Positions 22,338 to 33,351 of a DNA stretch of 64,000 nt are shown here, piece after piece. Under the pieces are notes generated by a model. That model saw nothing but the letters and a program-made list of their open reading frames with translations, did no database searches and was not told the origin of the DNA. Position 1 is the stretch's first letter. Every line of letters begins with the position of its first letter. A program made the position numbers and the translations under genes. The DNA is from Siphonodentalium dalli (taxonomy: Eukaryota; Mollusca; Scaphopoda; Gadilida; Siphonodentaliidae): contig CP136061.1 of assembly GCA_032622095.1 (NCBI GenBank), positions 254,461,582 through 254,525,581 on the forward strand, written 5' to 3'.

Positions 22338-23030
22338 CATCCCCTCCCTACTGCACCCGACCCTACTTACATCCCCTCCCGACTGCTCCCGACCCTATTT
22401 ACATCCCCTCCCGACTGCTCGCGACCCTATTTACATCCCCTCCAGACTGCTCCCGACCCTATTTACATCCCCTCCCGACTGCTCCCGACCCTATTTACAT
22501 CCCCTCCCGACTGCTCCCGACCATATTTACATCCCATCCCGACCATATTTACATCCCATCCCGACTGCTCCCGACCCTATTTACATCCCCTCCAGACTGC
22601 TCCCAACCCTATTTACATCCCCTCCCGATTGCTCCCGACCATATTTACATCCCATCCTGACTGATCCTGACCATATTTACATCCCATCCTGACTGCTCCC
22701 GACCCTATTTACATCCCCTCCAGACTGCTCCCGACCCTATTTACATCCCCTCCAGACTGCTCCTGACCATATTTACATCCCCTCCAGACTGCTCCCGACC
22801 CTATTTACATCCCCTCCAGACTGCTCCCGACCCTATTTACATCCCCTCCCGACTGCTCCCGACCCTATTTACATCCCATCCCGACTGCTCCCGACCATAT
22901 TTACATCCCCTCCCGACTGCTCCCGACCATATTTACATCCCCTCCCGACTGCTCCCAACCATATTTACATCCCCTCCCGACTGCTCCCGACCATATTTAC
23001 ATCCGCTCCCGACTGATCCCGACCATATTT
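22338..23030. repeat. 32-bp CCCTCCCGACTGCTCCC array, ~21 units
   Basis: The unit is CATCCCCTCCCGACTGCTCC followed by CGACCCTATTTA. Variants alternate CCC/CCA after CTC and CCCTA/CCATA. Because 32 is not a multiple of three, overlapping frames of 112-120 codons cycle through all phases of the same unit and are artefacts. Confidence 0.95.
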
Positions 23031-23389
23031 TTAGTCCCATCTTTTACGTAAACTTTATTCTCATGTCTTAACCGACAATTACATTTCATTGACACATTAA
23101 TCAGTCTATTTTAATCAAATTGGACTATCTAAATCACCTTGTATTAATATAAGATAAGATACATGTAGCATACTGCTTCAATATCTAGAACTGTCTGTGA
23201 CCATTTATGTTTGGAAGAATAAAATCTATAAAAAAAATTTGCCCTCCCGCCAGCTCCCGGCCACCCTATTTTTCTGAAAATGTAAATCTAGAAATTTATT
23301 TATATTGGACTTTAGTTCCGAGAAAAAAGCCAGTGTCCGCATGTATTAAACATTCAAAAAAACATTTATATTTAACTCCATTAAATAAT
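23031..23389. other. Unassigned sequence
   Basis: Transition between the 32-bp array and repeat M. A stray CGCCAGCTCCCGGCCACCCTATTT at 23249-23272 resembles a diverged array unit. No gene. Confidence 0.4.
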
Positions 23390-23700
23390 ATCGGATCAAA
23401 CCCATATTCGAACTCGATCCGTATTTTGGGCTGAGAAACTCGCATACCAAATTTGGTTCCGATCAGATAAAAATTGTTTGAGTTATTGCAGCATGCATGA
23501 ATTCTAAGTCGAAAAAGGGCCATAACTCTGCAAAAAAAATTTGGATCAAACCCATATTCAAACTCGATCTGTATTTTGGGCTGAGAAACCCATATACAAA
23601 ATAGAAAATGTTTGAGTTATCGCATTATGCGAAAAGAGTTATCGCATTATGCGTAAAGTACCATACTATGGTATGGGTACACATAAAAATATTTTAAGGG
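23390..23700 (+). repeat. Dispersed repeat M, 3' part
   Basis: Two units of AAGGGCCATAACTCTG...ATATTCGAACTCGATCTG...TTTGAGTTATCGCATTATGC, ending TATGGTATGGGTACACAT. The same units occur at 24965-25210, 31590-32283 and 46890-47446. The 75-codon frames on both strands are readings of this repeat. Confidence 0.65.
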
Positions 23701-23922
23701 GTTTCCATGCCTGAGCAATCTCAGGAGGTGTAAAGTTTAGATGAATCTACATAGAAAACTAATTAATTGGTAAGTTAGTGCACCATCTGAAGGAATCTAT
23801 GCTATATGAAGACCACATTAAGCATATTATATAACAATAAAAATGTCAAAAAGATGACAAAAAGATGACATCTTTTTATAAGGGAAGTTTTAGGAAAAGC
23901 ATTCTCAGCAAGTATAAACGAG

Positions 23923-24175
23923 AGACCGATCATGATCGGCAGATGTTTAACCCATACCTTGGTGATAGTAATTAGCTATTTTCAGCTTGGACACTAAAAT
24001 CCATAAGCCATAACTCAGTTAAAAACGAGAGGCCGATCACGATCGGCAGATGTTAACCCATCCCTTGGCGATAGTAAATTACTATGATCGGAATCATAAA
24101 TGAGAGTTTTGGTGTTGAATTATACTGTTATGTACTATTATAGACAAATGTACATAACACAAATTATTGGAATTT
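23923..24175 (+). repeat. Two M 5' ends in direct orientation
   Basis: ACGAGAGACCGATCATGATC at 23925 and ACGAGAGGCCGATCACGATC at 24024 each lead into GGCAGATGTTTAACCCAT-like sequence. The first is followed by a stub of the internal CCATAACTCAGTTAAAA unit and then the second 5' end. Confidence 0.65.
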
Positions 24176-24177
24176 AA

Positions 24178-24252
24178 GGGTCACTCGCATTTATATAAGA
24201 GAATGCACTGGTACAGGATATGTAATGCTGCACCACCACAGCCTTGGGTTAA
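24178..24252. mobile_element. Family D right-end remnant
   Basis: Half hairpin TATATAAGAGAATGCACTGG followed by AATGCTGCACC and GGGTTAA. Confidence 0.5.
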
Positions 24253-24837
24253 ATGTGAAAGGTGACCTGGACATGGAATACTTGGGTTAAGAGAGTCCAA
24301 TTTAAGTTTACAATGATAATGTATTAAATTCTACCAACAATATAGATCAAGATAAGCCACCTCACTGCTGACCCATTAATATCAATTATATGGCGGAGCT
24401 GTCAACAAATCACAGGAATTGTTTATGTTGAAAGCTTTCATCTCTATTAAACCAATAACATTTATAATGACCTCAGACCATCTGTAGAGTGATATCTTCA
24501 GCTGTGCAAGGCAGCACAGATGCCCAAGTCTACTGTTAATATCATGTGATGTGTATTGTTGAATCTTTATTTTAAATTAGATACCATAGCTTTCTTTATC
24601 AGATTATCTGCACATTGGCATAAGAGACATCAGAAAATAATATAGCCTTATCAATAGCTAAGTAGTCCAAAGGCATGGGATGGAATTGCTGGTGAATTGG
24701 ATTTAATGTCGCTCCAAACAAATTTACCAGTACATAACACAAGATTTTGGACCGATTTAAACAAATTTGGTCTGGTGACTCGGGGTACCCTTGGCAGAGT
24801 TATATGGTGTTAGTTTTTCAAATTTTGTTAACTTAAA
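24253..24837. other. Unassigned sequence
   Basis: Nothing recognised; no frame above 60 codons. Confidence 0.4.
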
Positions 24838-24960
24838 AAAAAAAAAATTTAATTATTGAATTTTTTTTGTTTTATTATATATATTTTTTTATTTATTTAT
24901 TTTTTGTCCTTTTTTTGTTGTTAAATTGAGCAAGGAATTAAATTTTTTTTTTAAGAGTGA
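24838..24960. repeat. A/T low-complexity tract
   Basis: Poly-A then TTTTTTT/TATATAT-rich sequence. Probably the low-complexity lead-in of the adjacent M copy. Confidence 0.8.
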
Positions 24961-24964
24961 ATAT

Positions 24965-25290
24965 TTTTTCGAAAAAGGGCCATAACTCAGTTAAAAATAT
25001 TAGGATCAAACCCATATTCGAACTCGATCTGTCTTTTGTGCTGAGAAATTCATATACAAAAGTTGGTTCCGATCAGATAAAAAATATTTGAGTTATCGCA
25101 CCATGCGTAAAGTGTCTACGGACAGTCAGACGGTATGACGGACTAACGACGAGTGGTTAATCCTGACAACGATACTATGTTTACTAGTACCATACTATGG
25201 TATGGGTAAACATAACGAGAGGCCGATCACGATCGGCAGATGTTTAACCCATACCTTGGCGATAGCGATTAGCTATAACTGATAATTGGT
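24965..25290 (+). repeat. M 3' end joined head-to-tail to an M 5' end
   Basis: One M copy ends ...GACGAGTGGTTAATCCTGAC...TATGGTATGGGTAAACAT at about 25212. The very next bases are A then ACGAGAGGCCGATCACGATC, the M 5' end. No spacer separates them. Confidence 0.7.
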
Positions 25291-25368
25291 CAACGATATG
25301 ATCACAGTAATACATATATCAGTACTTAAACTTAAAATGAAAAGCTCAAATAATTTGTCTTAAGAAGG

Positions 25369-25471
25369 GGTTTCCGATGAATGGCAACAAGCCATATTTC
25401 CGACTAAATCCTGAAAAGTCACCCATAATTCTGCTGTGGTTAAGAAGTCGATTAATTAGGGCATTACTGTA
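25369..25471 (+). mobile_element. Family B right arm only
   Basis: TTTCCGATGAATGGCAACAA to GGGCATTACTG-TA. The left arm is absent. The 65-codon frame at 25377-25574 starts in this arm, as do several others in the window, because one strand of B reads open. Confidence 0.8.
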
Positions 25472-26406
25472 CAAGCACCCATTTTGTAAGCACTGTTACC
25501 TTGAAGAACGAGGTCGATTAATACAAATGTTAGATTGCAGGTCATTCACTGAAGCAGAGAGTAAACTACTGTAAATATGACACAGTGTTAGATAGACCCC
25601 GAAGCCACGACAAATAGTTTTCATGGCTGGCTCAACCAATTTCATGGCTGGTTAGCTAGCTAAGCCGTCTCAGTCGCGACATTCGTGGCTGACGAAATAT
25701 GGCGGCTCAGTCGGCTGAGATTTATATCATTCAGCGTATTTCCATTTCCGAAATTGTCCTAATCCCCGGTTATATACATGTAGACCCCATTTGTTTAAGC
25801 GTTTGTGGTGAACCGTAGAATTCAAGACCAATCATGCTCTTTTGGTGTGGGGCTTTTCCATTATGTCGAAAATACTTGAAGGACTGGCATGGGTGTACTA
25901 TGTAGTTTCCCATCTAATCGGTATAAGTTACATTGGACCTTCTGTCGACTTCAGACTGCTATCATCATAGTCATTCACTGGCATCTTGAGAATATATGCA
26001 TGCATCATTGAATGATGAATCCGACAGTAATGATATAATATTTCAAACTATTTTCTATTCACTCCTGCACGTTATGTGCATATATTGACAAATGTCAGCG
26101 ATGTCTGAGACTGAGTAGTGTCATAATAAATAATTTATACTTTAACCCATGCATTGGAATAGTCTATTCCACATTGAGAGGCCCGGGTGTTCTGATAATA
26201 TAACAACTATGATGTGTCCATGCGAGTATGCCAATATTAGGCATTGTGGTTTAGTTCTTTGCGATTTAGTTGATTAACAGTACAGTTGTGCTTGACATAT
26301 AAGCCCATGCACACGGGTCAGCCATTTTACAATTCCGGCAGCGGAGATTTTTTTTCATGTGGCTGGCGTTAGAGATAATATGGCTGGCGGCGACTTGTGG
26401 CCAATA
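25472..26406. other. Unassigned sequence with GGCTGG-rich patches
   Basis: Mostly unassigned. Short motifs CATGGCTGGCTCAACC/CATGGCTGGTTAGC near 25622-25653 and ATGGCTGGCGGCG at 26389 recur; the last is found again at 27211, just right of the next element. Confidence 0.4.
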
Positions 26407-27207
26407 TCAGGTCAGGCACATCCTGAATTCCACTATTATAGCGATATTCCACTATTATAGTGGTATTTGACCATTACCGTTTTGTTAATTTGATAAAAGA
26501 GGGATAATCCAAAATCATATTTGCCACAAATATTATTCAAAATCAGATCGCACTAACTTGATACCATGCATATAGTTTGTCCAGGAGAATTATTAATCAT
26601 GATGGCACACAATAAGCAACTCAATTAGCATGCAATTAGTTGAAATATTGTTATGAAGGAGCGATTGAGTCATCCTGCTATTGTCATTTAGAACGGGATA
26701 TATTAGTAATAGTATAATATTATTGAATATCAAAGCTGGCGCAAGAGATTGCACAACGAATTTTGTTGGAAGACTGTTCATTCTCTGCCATATTGTTATG
26801 AGTGACATTTGGCTGTGCACTGGTATGCGTCGTCTTCTATTCCCGACGCAAATAAAGGAAACATGAATATGTTATATGTGATCACACGCCAAACTCGGTC
26901 CTGATGAAGTTAAACAATAACGAAAGCGCTAGACCTTTACTGCAGGTTATCTGAGTGTTGAAGGTTTTCTCTGGAGTTTTTTCTCGATTTTCTTGCCTTC
27001 CTCGCCAACTTCAACACTCATATATGGCCTCGAGTGTTTTCACTCTCCGATGTCACCAGTGACACAGCCTAAGCACAGTGTATTTTCACTCTACGTACAC
27101 CCCCAACCACTGGGGATGAACACGAAGGACTTTTAGTCGATTTATTTATGAATATGTTATAGTCAAATATCACTATAATAGTGGAATTCAGGATGTTCCT
27201 GACCTGA
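26407..27207. mobile_element. ~800-bp element with 32-bp inverted ends
   Basis: The left end TCAGGTCAGGCACATCCTGA (continuing ATTCCACTATTATAG) is the complement of the right end at 27175-27207 with one or two mismatches. The interior has a line CCTGATGAAG...CGAAAGCGCTAG at 26901-26934, reminiscent of the tail of GIY-YIG retroelements. No transposase frame; target duplication not resolved. Confidence 0.55.
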
Positions 27208-27459
27208 TTATGGCTGGCGGCGTGCGATGGCGGCTTCAGGCTCTAGTGTTAGAGATACGGTAGCTGGTCAGATGGGGATTTGGCTATGGACATATGACCT
27301 AAAATCATCTCAGCCCAAAGGTTTATATTAGTTCTTGCAAAATGGATGCTTACCATTTTCGAGCACAAACTAACATTCTTTTTAACAGTCTTGAGCACTA
27401 TTGCTCTCTATAAAATGACCTAAAAGTGAGGTTAAAACTCATCTCAGACCTATAATTTA

Positions 27460-27577
27460 CAGACTATTACCAGTAGTAACCAAGCTTCTCAATGGTACCA
27501 GTACCGGTACCAGAGCCATCGGTACTTGGACAATTTTCACGGTACCAGTAGTGAGTGTTGAGTACTGCGGTACATGG
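27460..27577. repeat. GGTACC-rich terminal repeat, left copy
   Basis: AGTAGTAACCAAGCTTCTCA followed by alternating GGTACCAGTACCGGTACC. An inverted relative lies at about 29670-29790. Together these may be the ends of one ~2.3-kb element; see findings. Confidence 0.4.
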
Positions 27578-27793
27578 TACAGTAATGCCCTAAGTAATCG
27601 ACTCTTTAACCACAGCAGAATTATGGGTAATTTTCAGGATTTAGTCGGAAATATGGCTTGTTGCCATTCATCGGAAAGCTCTCCCCGAGAGCTTTCCGAT
27701 GAATGGCAACAAGCCATATTTCCGACTAAATCCTGAAAAGTTACCCATAATTCTGCTGTAGTTAAAGAGTCGATTACTTAGGGCATTACTGTA
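27578..27793. mobile_element. Family B hairpin MITE, full length
   Basis: TA-CAGTAATGCCCTAAGTAATC with a complete second arm ending GGGCATTACTG-TA. Inserted into the GGTACC-rich repeat, whose sequence resumes with CTAGGCGGTACTC. Confidence 0.88.
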
Positions 27794-28361
27794 CTAGGCG
27801 GTACTCTAATTAGTAGTCTATAAACATTTACATAAGTGATGGATAATAGATGATATTTGCAGCTTTAATAAAACCAAATTTAAACCAGTTTGTTTTTGCT
27901 AAATAAATGGTGCTTGTATACATATGGCGACGATATTCGCGTAGCAGCAAACCCGATTTGCAATTTACCCCGACAAAAACGGAAGGCAATACGATCTATC
28001 GGTAGTCGCAAAGAGTACTTATTTTGTTGTGAAGTTGGATAAATTAAATTACACACATGTATTGTCTGCATATATTATCGGGTGCCACTGTAGCCCCAAC
28101 CCAAAGTGTCTATGAGTATAGGAACATACACATACTGTAACCTAAACATAAAAGACAATTACATATGACCAATCGCTGACTCAGTATAGTAACTGCAGCT
28201 GAATCAATGTTGAGGGAGATATACCAAGTATATTTCTATACTTCAATCGAAGTTCAAAGACACCAAACGACCAATCTGCAACTGACATGCACATGCACTT
28301 GTCCTCGAGGGTCGATTGGAATGATTGTTTTGTGGTTTTTTCTCTTTTATGTTGAAATAAT
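27794..28361. other. Unassigned sequence
   Basis: No gene or known repeat. Frames of 63 and 77 codons on the minus strand show no domain. Confidence 0.4.
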
Positions 28362-28703
28362 TTAACCTCTTCGCTGCTATGACGTCCGTAACTATTACGG
28401 ACGTAAAAGTGCACGCCGTGTGCTATATGGTCCGTAGGTACTACGGACCTACTTCAACACACTAGCAGTAGGCCATTATACATAACTGGAACTCAGAGAT
28501 TGGTGCATCGGAATAACTGTATCTCCAATTTTCAAACAGTGTATGATGTAACGTTCCACGATTGTGAACGATAATAGCCTTTCAACTGAGTCAATTTTAT
28601 GGTTCTTTTTGTATTCCCGTTAAATTTTCCCATTGGAAAATGGCAATAACGTCAACAGCCCAGCACACGACGTCATAACGTCATTTAGCAGCGAAGAGGT
28701 TAA
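28362..28703. mobile_element. TTAA-type MITE with CGTCCGTA hairpins (family J)
   Basis: TTAA direct repeats flank CCTCTTCGCTGCTA and its complement AGCAGCGAAGAGG (13 bp exact). Two internal short palindromes, ACGTCCGTAACTATTACGGA and GGTCCGTAGGTACTACGGAC, lie near the left end. The single copy in the window has no coding capacity. Confidence 0.7.
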
Positions 28704-29239
28704 ATGATTGGTCAATAGACTCAATACAGATTACAGACAGCTTCAGCATTATATCATTGTATTTTATTTATTTAAATCGGATTCCACAGTCACAATTTTA
28801 ATATTGTCAGTGAACCTGTGTTCGTGAATATAAACTGTTCATAATTAATTATATTCGATCGCAGAGGAAGCTTTTTCAACTGCTTTGTAAAAAATACCAA
28901 AGCAGAAAAGCTTACCAACCCACCAACAATCTTGAATCTTCGCTACATATCATATTCATACATAGGAATGATGTTGCTTGTTACCATTTTGCATATAAAA
29001 TCATTACATTTATGCCGACTATGTCATCTACACCCACAATATGTTTTACAGTCACCTTAATTCAAATCACGCAGATTGTTCGCATATATCATCACATGTA
29101 TCATCGGCTTTACTCACCAAAACAAAGCGATAAGTAAAATCATCAGTTAGCGATGCTTCTTTATAAGGTGGAATCTTACACACATTGTTCAAAGACATGT
29201 TCAAACGACAAATTGCCAACTGCAATTTGCATGATGTTA
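28704..29239. other. Unassigned sequence
   Basis: AT-rich; nothing supportable. Confidence 0.4.
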
Positions 29240-29456
29240 TACAGTAATGCTCTAATTAATCGACCCCTTAACCACAGCAGAATTATGGGTAACTTTTCAG
29301 GATTTAGTCGGAAATATGGCTTGTTGCCATTCATCAGAAAGCTCTCAGTGAGAGCTTTCCGATGAATGGCAACAAGCCATATTTCCGACTAAATCCTGAA
29401 AAGTTACCCATAATTATACTGTGGTTAAGGGGTCGATTAATTAGAGCATTACTGTA
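29240..29456. mobile_element. Family B hairpin MITE, full length
   Basis: TA-CAGTAATGCTCTAATTAATC to GAGCATTACTG-TA, 217 bp, arms nearly perfect. Frames of 66-70 codons here are the two strands of the hairpin. Confidence 0.9.
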
Positions 29457-30819
29457 TGTATATCTTTGCTTGATTCATAATGCTTGTTTTGAAGTGTTTG
29501 TTATGTTGAAAGTAAATGATTGGTCAATCGATTGGCGAAATTCATTATTTAAATTCTTCTAAATCCACACAATTATCTAATTCCAGCCATAAGATCAAAC
29601 TGTATTTCGTACCTGGAACATTGTACATATAACTCATATCAATCAAGAAATATAAGCAATTGAGACTTTTAGTACCGGAACCGCTACCACGGTAACATAG
29701 TATATGTGGAACTGTCCCAGTACCGATAGGTCTGGAACCGTTGGTACTTTGAGAAGCCTGTTAGTAACAGACATTGTTCAGCAGGATGCTATGGACTATA
29801 CAGAGCAATAATCATCACCCTAGTCGAATCGGCTTACCTATTTCCGACTATAGTCTATACACAAACTCCAGGCAGAGTTATCTCCCATCGCTTCGCTTAG
29901 ATATCACTGCCATAAGGACATTTGGTAAGGATTTCTTACGTGTTCTTAGTTCTTATGTTTTAGGATTAAAATTTTCTATGTCTGGCTCAGTCTATTACAG
30001 AAAATTTTGGTGGTCAAAATAAGATAATATATGACTAAATATAGTTACGACGATATGTAAAAATAGATGTATCGGTCCGCAAAGTACCATCCTTGTGGCA
30101 GTGCAATATCGCAGTGATAACATAGAGGGCGCTGCATGGAGTTTGGTGAATGACATGTTCCATAGATACAACATGCATGCACGGCATTGTTTCATGTATA
30201 GAGCCAAACTCCATGCAGGGTTTACCTCCCTTGATGACTCGGTAATACCGCTGCAACCGGCGACATTTCACCCACATTTGGTGGACTTCCGCGAAAATAA
30301 GATATATACTAAGCGAACAGAGCAACATGCTGCTCTTGTTAAGCATACAAAACATCGAACAAAATTTGTGTAAATTTTGAACCTTAAGTTTGAAAAGTCC
30401 CACTAAAACCGAAGAACTATATTTCGAAATGGTGTGATTCGGTTCTCCAATTATTTTATCAACACAAAAGTCAAAACGCACATGGACGACAATGTCACGA
30501 CAACACGCATGGCAAGTCAGACACAAGAGTTCTAATTTGCTCCAATTTTGACGAGTTGCTTGCGAAAATCGTCAACAAAACTACCGCTCTGATCCTCCAT
30601 TCTGTCATTAAGTTTTTAGTGCGGGAATCGTTCTCAAAGCACATAGGAAATTATACTTTGGGGCGATCGGTTTTTGCCATTTTGTTCGGAAAACCCCGCG
30701 CTAAATATAGAAACGGAAACTAGTACCCAGCTGGTGACAGAGTCAGAAAGGAAGTATGACTGGTGTGCTCTGGTAGAGTTTGGTATAGAGCATTAATTCT
30801 GTGCTATTATTAGATTAAT
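29457..30819. other. Unassigned 1.4-kb block, possibly unique
   Basis: Apart from the inverted GGTACC-type repeat near 29670-29790 and a G-like fragment at 29760-29800, no family is recognised. Two overlapping frames (plus 30095-30373, 92 codons; minus 30035-30526, 163 codons) have no recognisable domain. A local inverted repeat GCATGGAGTTTGG...CCAAACTCCATGC spans 30135-30217. This is among the better places to look for an unrecognised exon, but I cannot support one. Confidence 0.4.
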
Positions 30820-32545
30820 TTAACCCTTTACCCAACAGAAGGGCCCTGTGCCAATGCATTCTCTTATATATGCGAGTCGACCATAGGTCGCCTCGCATAT
30901 ATAAGAGAATGCATTGGCTTAACACATTAAAAATTATAAAATTGTTAAAGAATGTAAGAAACGAGAGGCCGATCACGATCGGCAGATGTTTAACCCATCC
31001 CTTGGCGATAGTAAATTGTTATAATCAGAATCATAATCTTTTAATGTTGAATTATAGAGTATACTGTTATGATCTAAAGTAGTATATGGCAAATGTACAT
31101 AATAACCAGTAATAACACAAATTATTGGAATGTATGAGTCAATATAGAAGGGTTAAATAACATCTAAACTCTAGAGCCTGTCACCACTATCATAGTGTAC
31201 GCAGTTCTATTCATGTTGTTGCAAATTGCCATGTGAGATGCCAAAATAATATAATTATTTATTTAATGGAAAAGGTTAAAAGACATGGAATGGGTAAAAG
31301 GGGTTAAATCACCTATCTCTGCCCTGTTTGATCCAATGTAGTCCCATCATCCAAGGACTTAGAGAGCTCCATTGGTCTAGTTAAATAAATTCACATTAAG
31401 TTGTGGTTAATAAGATAGCTAAATCAATTTATCCAATAATTCACCAATTTGTGTCTCTTATACAGAGGGAACATATGAGGGCTATAAATAACTCTCAATA
31501 AACCATGTCTTTTTATCTCTCTCACAGAGAAGCTGTGAGGCTGAGGTATTCATTAATTGTAAGTTACTTGGGTTATAATTGGATAATTCTTAGTTGATAA
31601 AGGGCCATATCTCTGGTATAACAAATTGGATCTAACCCATATTCAAACTCGTTCTGTATTTTGAGTTGAGAAACTCATATACCAAATTTGGCTCCTATCA
31701 GATGAAAAATGGTTGCTTTATCGAAGTATGTGTGAACTATATGTCAAAGGACCATAACTCCATTAAAAAACATCCGATCAAACCCATATTCGAACTCAAT
31801 CAGTCAGTATGTTGGTCTGAGAACCTCATATACCATATTTGGTTACAATCAGATAAAAAATGTTTGAGTTATGGCAGAATTCATGAATTCTAAGTAAAAA
31901 AAAGGGCCATAACTCTGTAAAAAAAACTCGGATCAAACCCATATTCGAACTCGGTCTGTATTTTGGGCCGAGAAACTCACATACCAAATTTGGTTCCGAT
32001 CAGATAAAAAATGTTTGAGTTATGGCAGAATGCGTGAATTCTAAGTCGAAAAAGTTCCATAACTCTGTAAAAAAAAGTCGGATCAAACCCATATTCGAAC
32101 TCGATCTGTATTTTGGGCTGAAAACCCCATATACAAAATTTGGTTTTAATCAGGTAGAAAATGTTTGAGTTATCGCATTACACGTAAAGTGTCTACGGAC
32201 AGACGGACGGACGGACGGACGAACGACGAGTGGTCAATCCGGACAACGACACTATGTTTACCATACATGGTATGGGTAAACATAAAAATGGTAAAAAGTG
32301 TTAAAAAAAAGTTTTTTTTTTAGGCCAATGCATTCTCTTATATATGCGAGGCGACCTATGGTCGACTCGCATATATAAGAGAATGCATTGGCACAGGGCA
32401 TAACTGTAACTATCACAATGTGGTCAAGGAGCCGGTTCCAATGATATCCATATTTGTATGGTTCTATTGAGACAGACCGAAGATATTTTAGGCTGTTGAA
32501 GCTTTATTTGGCCGGTTTTGGCCGGTTTGTTGGGTAAAGGGTTAA
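30820..32545 (-). mobile_element. Long family A element carrying M as passenger (1726 bp)
   Basis: TTAA flanks with family A ends; the ACCGGCC side is on the right, so orientation is minus. Both 69-bp hairpins are present. A complete M copy (30960-32283) sits in the A/T-rich spacer between GAATGTAAGAA and AAAATGGTAAAAAG, which is continuous in the 400-bp copies. The same arrangement occurs at 46132-47705. Confidence 0.85.
30960..32283 (+). repeat. Repeat M, apparently complete copy
   Basis: It starts ACGAGAGGCCGATCACGATC, with a short GCCGATCACGATCGGC palindrome, runs through several CCATAACTCTGTAAAAA / CCCATATTCGAACTCGATCT units, then (ACGG)n at about 32200 and the end CATGGTATGGGTAAACAT. 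Insertion in an oligo-A (oligo-T) run with at most 2 bp duplicated is compatible with a Helitron/Helentron-type non-autonomous element, but no coding or classical TC...CTRR ends are seen. Class uncertain. Confidence 0.55.
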
Positions 32546-32746
32546 TAGCAAATGGAAATTTAATCCGTAGAGATTGGTATAGACCTTCCACATTATTCCA
32601 CACCTGATTGAAATATGTATGCCGGTATGCCGATGTCAACATGAGAAAATTAATGTCAGAAAATGTTAGGAATAAGAGTAACACTCCAAATAAGAATATA
32701 GGTGAACAGACTTATTCTCACCACCACCACACAATGGTCGGTAATA

Positions 32747-33000
32747 TACAGTAATGCCCTAAATAATCGACTCCTTAACCACAGCAGAATTATGGGTAAC
32801 TTTTCAGGATTTAGTCGGAAATATGGCTTGTTGCCATTCATCGGAAAGCTTTCACTGAGAGCTTTCCGATGAATGGCAACAAGCCATATCACTGAGAGCT
32901 TTCCGATGAATGGCAACAAGCCATATTTCCGGCTAAATCCTGAAAAGTTACCCATAATTCTGCTGTGGTTAAGGAGTCGATTAATTAGGGTATTAAAGTA
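32747..33000. mobile_element. Family B MITE with apex duplication
   Basis: Standard ends with flanking TA. The segment TCACTGAGAGCTTTCCGATG...CAAGCCATAT is present twice in tandem (about 32851-32889 and 32889-32926), lengthening one arm. Confidence 0.85.
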
Positions 33001-33089
33001 TGAATATTCAAAAGGGCAAGGTAATTTTCCAATATCATATCACTGTGTGCTTCCGAGTTTACATTCAGCGGAATCAACAGAGTAATGAG

Positions 33090-33295
33090 GAGTCGGATTC
33101 GACTACAGAGCTGTTAGTAAGGGACATTGTTCATGGGGAAGCAGTTATAATTTACAGAGCTATTAGGAACAGACATTGTTCAGGTGGAAGCTAAACACTG
33201 GGAACACCTGCTTCATCATCAAAGCATTAAACGCTCCAGTAACATGTTAATTAAAGGGTAACATCTGGACAACCATAGATCAATTCAAAGCTCAA
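33090..33295. repeat. Dispersed repeat G, uninterrupted copy
   Basis: AGGAACAGACATTGTTCAGG, GGGAACACCTGCTTCATCA, ACAACCATAGATCAATTC and CAAAGCTCAATCAGATC align with the two halves at 21190-21330 and 21681-21720. Another fragment lies at 29757-29800. Confidence 0.6.
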
Positions 33296-33350
33296 TCAGA
33301 TCAATCCATGAAATAGTGTGTCTCACATTGGAAGAATGAGGTCCCCAGAG
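33296..33350. mobile_element. Family C fragment
   Basis: TGAAATAGTGTGTCTCACATT followed by GAATGAGGTCCCCAGAGGGT, cut at the start of F-related sequence. Confidence 0.55.
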
Positions 33351-33351
33351 G

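Noticed and set aside
22326-22692. Proline/serine-rich frames of 112 and 120 codons
   Set aside because: Overlapping phases of a 32-bp tandem repeat; same peptide in different registers.
24838-24960. Poly-A tail of a retroposed gene
   Set aside because: Mixed A and T tracts, no upstream coding sequence and no target duplication.
26901-26926. Hammerhead ribozyme-like core CTGATGA...GAAA with GTTA/TAAC
   Set aside because: An unpaired A precedes the putative stem II and no matching stems I and III with a cleavage site are evident.
30035-30526. 163-codon minus-strand frame, the longest outside satellites and repeats
   Set aside because: No recognisable domain, overlapped by a 92-codon plus-strand frame and partly built on a local inverted repeat. 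Left as unassigned; transcript data would be decisive.
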